NCBI RefSeq assembly: GCF_036703385.1
Contig: NZ_DATNPA010000694.1
Location: 1-7,366 of the forward strand
DNA: 7,366 bases
Reading direction: 5' to 3'
DNA from: Allocoleopsis sp036703385
GTDB taxonomy: Bacteria > Cyanobacteriota > Cyanobacteriia > Cyanobacteriales > Coleofasciculaceae
Position numbers and translations under genes: made by a program
Shown here: positions 6,201-7,366 of the stretch, one piece after another
Numbering within the stretch: position 1 is the first letter of the stretch
Layout of the letters: each line of letters opens with the position of its first letter
The notes under the pieces: model-generated
Told to the model about the DNA's origin: nothing
The model's database searches: none
Seen by the model: only the letters and a program-made list of their open reading frames with translations

Positions 6201-7252
6201 GTGTCCTCTGGGGTACGGATAATATCAAGACTTACGGGGAATCTTTAGCACAAATCATGTGGATGGTGGGGGTTAAACCTGTACCCGATGCCTTAGGTCG
6301 CGTGAACAAGTTAGAATTGCTTCCCCTAGAGGAGTTGGGGCGTCCTCGGATTGATGTTGTGATCAACTGTTCCGGCGTCTTCCGCGACTTGTTCATCAAC
6401 CAAATGAACCTCCTCGACCAAGCCGTAAAAATGGCAGCAGAGGCGAATGAACCTTTAGAAATGAACTTTGTCCGCAAACACGCGATGCAACAGGCAGAGG
6501 AAATGGGGATTAATCTGCGGCAAGCGGCAACTCGCGTCTTCTCCAATGCTTCGGGTTCCTACTCCTCGAATATCAACCTGGCAGTAGAAAACAGTACTTG
6601 GGAAAGCGAATCTGAGTTGCAGGATATGTATCTGGCACGGAAATCCTTTGCTTTCACCTCCGATAACCCAGGCACAATGGAACAAAATCGGCAGATTTTT
6701 GAGACAGCCCTGAAAACCGCCGATGCTACGTTCCAAAATCTCGATTCTGCCGAGATTAGCCTGACAGATGTCAGCCACTACTTCGATTCTGACCCCACCA
6801 AGGTTGTCGCCAGTCTGCGAGGGGATGGCAAGACGCCAGCCTCGTACATTGCTGATACCACAACAGCAAATGCCCAAATCCGCACTCTTTCGGAAACCGT
6901 GCGTCTGGATGCGCGGACGAAGCTACTCAATCCCAAGTGGTACGAGGGAATGCTAAGTCACGGGTATGAGGGTGTGCGGGAACTCTCGAAGCGGTTGGTG
7001 AATACGATGGGTTGGTCGGCAACGGCTGGTGCTGTCGATAACTGGATTTACGAGGATACGAATACTACGTTTATCCAGGATGAAGAGATGCGTAAGCGGC
7101 TGATGAACCTGAATCCTCATTCCTTCCGCAAGGTTGTATCGACGTTGCTGGAAGTGAATGGTCGCGGTTATTGGGAGACGAGTGAGAGTAATTTACAGAT
7201 GTTGCGCGAGTTGTATCAGGAGGTTGAAGACCGGATTGAAGGAATAGAATAG
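3281..7252 (+). CDS. chlH: Magnesium chelatase subunit H (ChlH), complete
   Basis: ChlH is the large porphyrin-binding subunit of magnesium protoporphyrin IX chelatase (EC 6.6.1.1). With ChlI and ChlD, and ATP hydrolysis by ChlI, it inserts Mg2+ into protoporphyrin IX at the first committed step of chlorophyll synthesis; GUN4 stimulates it. At 1323 residues it has the usual length for cyanobacterial ChlH (about 1330). An N-terminal DUF3479-type domain (about 10-180) precedes the long CobN/Mg-chelatase domain. Family motifs seen are LHFGTHGSLEFMPGKQMGMS (609-628; H610, H614, E618), NNPSEATIAKRR (E653), and PGPGGDP...NPDVLPTGKNIHALDP (913-937). From memory, E618 and E653 correspond to the functionally important E625 and E660 of Synechocystis ChlH. 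The frame is uninterrupted and the start has AAGGAG 10 nt upstream. It appears monocistronic, with its own promoter region and a hairpin downstream; chlI and chlD are not here. It carries five HIP1 octamers. Confidence 0.98.
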   Translation: MFTHVKSTIRHITPNALNGRHLLKVVYVVLEPQYQSALSAAVQSINQNNPNLAVEISGYLIEELRDAGNYEDFKRDVAQANIFIASLIFIEDLADKVVAAVEPHRDRMEAAIVFPSMPQVMRLNKLGSFSMAQLGQSKSAIAQFMRKRKEKSGSSFQDGMLKLLQTLPKVLKYLPMDKAQDARNFMLSFQYWLGGSSDNLENFLLMLADKYVLKGRQLSFNEPVVYPDMGIWHPLAPTMFEDVKEYLNWYSSRKDVSADLKDPLAPSIGLVLQRTHLVTGDDAHYVAIVQEFEAMGARVIPVFAGGLDFSKPVDAFFYESTAKTPTALVDGVVSLTGFALVGGPARQDHPKAIESLKRLNRPYMVALPLVFQTTEEWEGSDLGLHPIQVALQIAIPELDGAIEPIILSGRDGTTGKAIALQDRIEAIAQRALKWANLRRKPKLDKKVAITVFSFPPDKGNVGTAAYLDVFGSIYKLMEALNNNGYDVQGLPESSEALMQEVIHDAQAQYATPELNIAYKMSVPEYEELTPYSTRLEENWGPPPGNLNSDGQNLLVYGKQFGNVFIGVQPTFGYEGDPMRLLFSRSASPHHGFAAYYTYLEKIWKADAVLHFGTHGSLEFMPGKQMGMSGECYPDNLIGSTPNLYYYAANNPSEATIAKRRSYAATISYLTPPAENAGLYKGLKELSELIASYQTLKDTGRGIPIVNTIMDKCRLVNLDKDIDLVEDASGLTAEERDTVVGLVYKKLMEIESRLLPCGLHVIGKPPTAEEAIATLVNIASLDRPEDEILSLPRIIANSIGRDIDEIYTNNDKGVLTDVQLLQEITLTTREAVSALVKAQADADGRVSKVSKLNFFNMGKKEPWIEAMHQLGYTKVDDQALKPLFEYLEFCLQQIVADNELGAMLKALEGEYVLPGPGGDPIRNPDVLPTGKNIHALDPQSIPTTAAVKSAKIVVDRLLERQRCENGGKWPETIACVLWGTDNIKTYGESLAQIMWMVGVKPVPDALGRVNKLELLPLEELGRPRIDVVINCSGVFRDLFINQMNLLDQAVKMAAEANEPLEMNFVRKHAMQQAEEMGINLRQAATRVFSNASGSYSSNINLAVENSTWESESELQDMYLARKSFAFTSDNPGTMEQNRQIFETALKTADATFQNLDSAEISLTDVSHYFDSDPTKVVASLRGDGKTPASYIADTTTANAQIRTLSETVRLDARTKLLNPKWYEGMLSHGYEGVRELSKRLVNTMGWSATAGAVDNWIYEDTNTTFIQDEEMRKRLMNLNPHSFRKVVSTLLEVNGRGYWETSESNLQMLRELYQEVEDRIEGIE

Positions 7253-7272
7253 TCGTAATCTATCAAAGATTC

Positions 7273-7305
7273 AGATTCCCGACTTCTTAGAGAAGTCGGG
7301 AATCT
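7273..7305. terminator. Perfect 15-bp-stem hairpin after chlH: terminator and/or dispersed palindromic repeat
   Basis: AGATTCCCGACTTCT (7273-7287) pairs perfectly with AGAAGTCGGGAATCT (7291-7305) across a 3-nt loop (TAG). It starts 20 bases after the chlH stop. Only CGCCTTTACG follows, with no long T run, so it is not a textbook intrinsic terminator, though the stem is strong. Similar GACTTCTT...AAGAAGTC palindromes are, to my knowledge, widespread between genes in filamentous cyanobacteria, so it may be a repeat-family member that also ends transcription. Confidence 0.6.
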
Positions 7306-7345
7306 CGCCTTTACGAATCATTGAAAATCTAAAATAAAAATCGCT

Positions 7346-7366
7346 ATGACTGCCCTAACCGTCAAC
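7346..7366 (+). CDS. Possible 5' end of the next gene (7 codons, truncated by the window)
   Basis: An ATG at 7346 opens MTALTVN, which runs off the window edge. The N-terminus looks like that of many cyanobacterial proteins, but seven residues cannot identify a family. It sits 93 bp after chlH, beyond the hairpin. No Shine-Dalgarno is visible in the A-rich DNA just before it. Confidence 0.4.

Noticed and set aside
6455..6877. Minus-strand 140-codon open frame within chlH, plus shorter antisense and out-of-frame ones elsewhere in that gene
   Set aside because: They lie opposite or within conserved ChlH coding sequence and have no start signals or motifs, as expected for a 4-kb gene.
1..7366. 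CRISPR array, tRNA or rRNA genes, toxin-antitoxin pair or defence island
   Set aside because: No regularly spaced repeats, tRNA-like cloverleaf, rRNA-like sequence or recognisable defence proteins are visible. The window is ordinary core and regulatory DNA apart from the elements reported.

Overview
The window is chromosomal DNA from a cyanobacterium. The evidence is a full-length chlH (magnesium chelatase H subunit), six perfect copies of the cyanobacterial octamer GCGATCGC (HIP1), and intergenic palindromic repeats of cyanobacterial style. Codon use and repeat content suggest a filamentous or large-genome species, but I cannot place the genus.

Layout, left to right. (1) Positions 1-78 are the last 25 codons of an unrecognised plus-strand gene, closed by a hairpin terminator at 106-132. 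(2) Positions 133-745 are a long gap without an intact gene. It holds a TGTTATAAT extended -10, a decayed C-terminus of a sensor histidine kinase (about 239-376), and a small MITE-like insertion (470-628) with imperfect terminal inverted repeats and a perfect 10-bp flanking duplication. CTTAAG repeats lie just before the next gene. (3) Positions 746-1456 encode an OmpR-family response regulator and 1778-2914 a membrane histidine kinase. They form a same-strand two-component pair but are separated by an unusually long 321-bp gap. (4) Positions 2915-3280 are the chlH upstream region: a 24-bp perfect AT palindrome, a perfect match to the RpaB/HLR1 consensus, a TTGATA-17-TATACA promoter, and a leader of about 95 nt with small hairpins and a clear AAGGAG ribosome binding site. 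(5) Positions 3281-7252 are chlH, complete. (6) Positions 7273-7305 form a perfect 15-bp-stem hairpin, followed by the first seven codons of another plus-strand gene cut by the window edge.

Functionally, the two-component pair probably senses an envelope signal and regulates unknown targets. ChlH is the porphyrin-binding subunit that commits protoporphyrin IX to chlorophyll. Nothing in the sequence proves that the pair controls chlH. The HLR1 match instead suggests control by RpaB, which is encoded elsewhere.

I found no convincing new multi-gene system. The points most worth a second look are the insertion element with its target duplication, the kinase remnant next to an intact two-component pair, and the HLR1-plus-palindrome region upstream of chlH.
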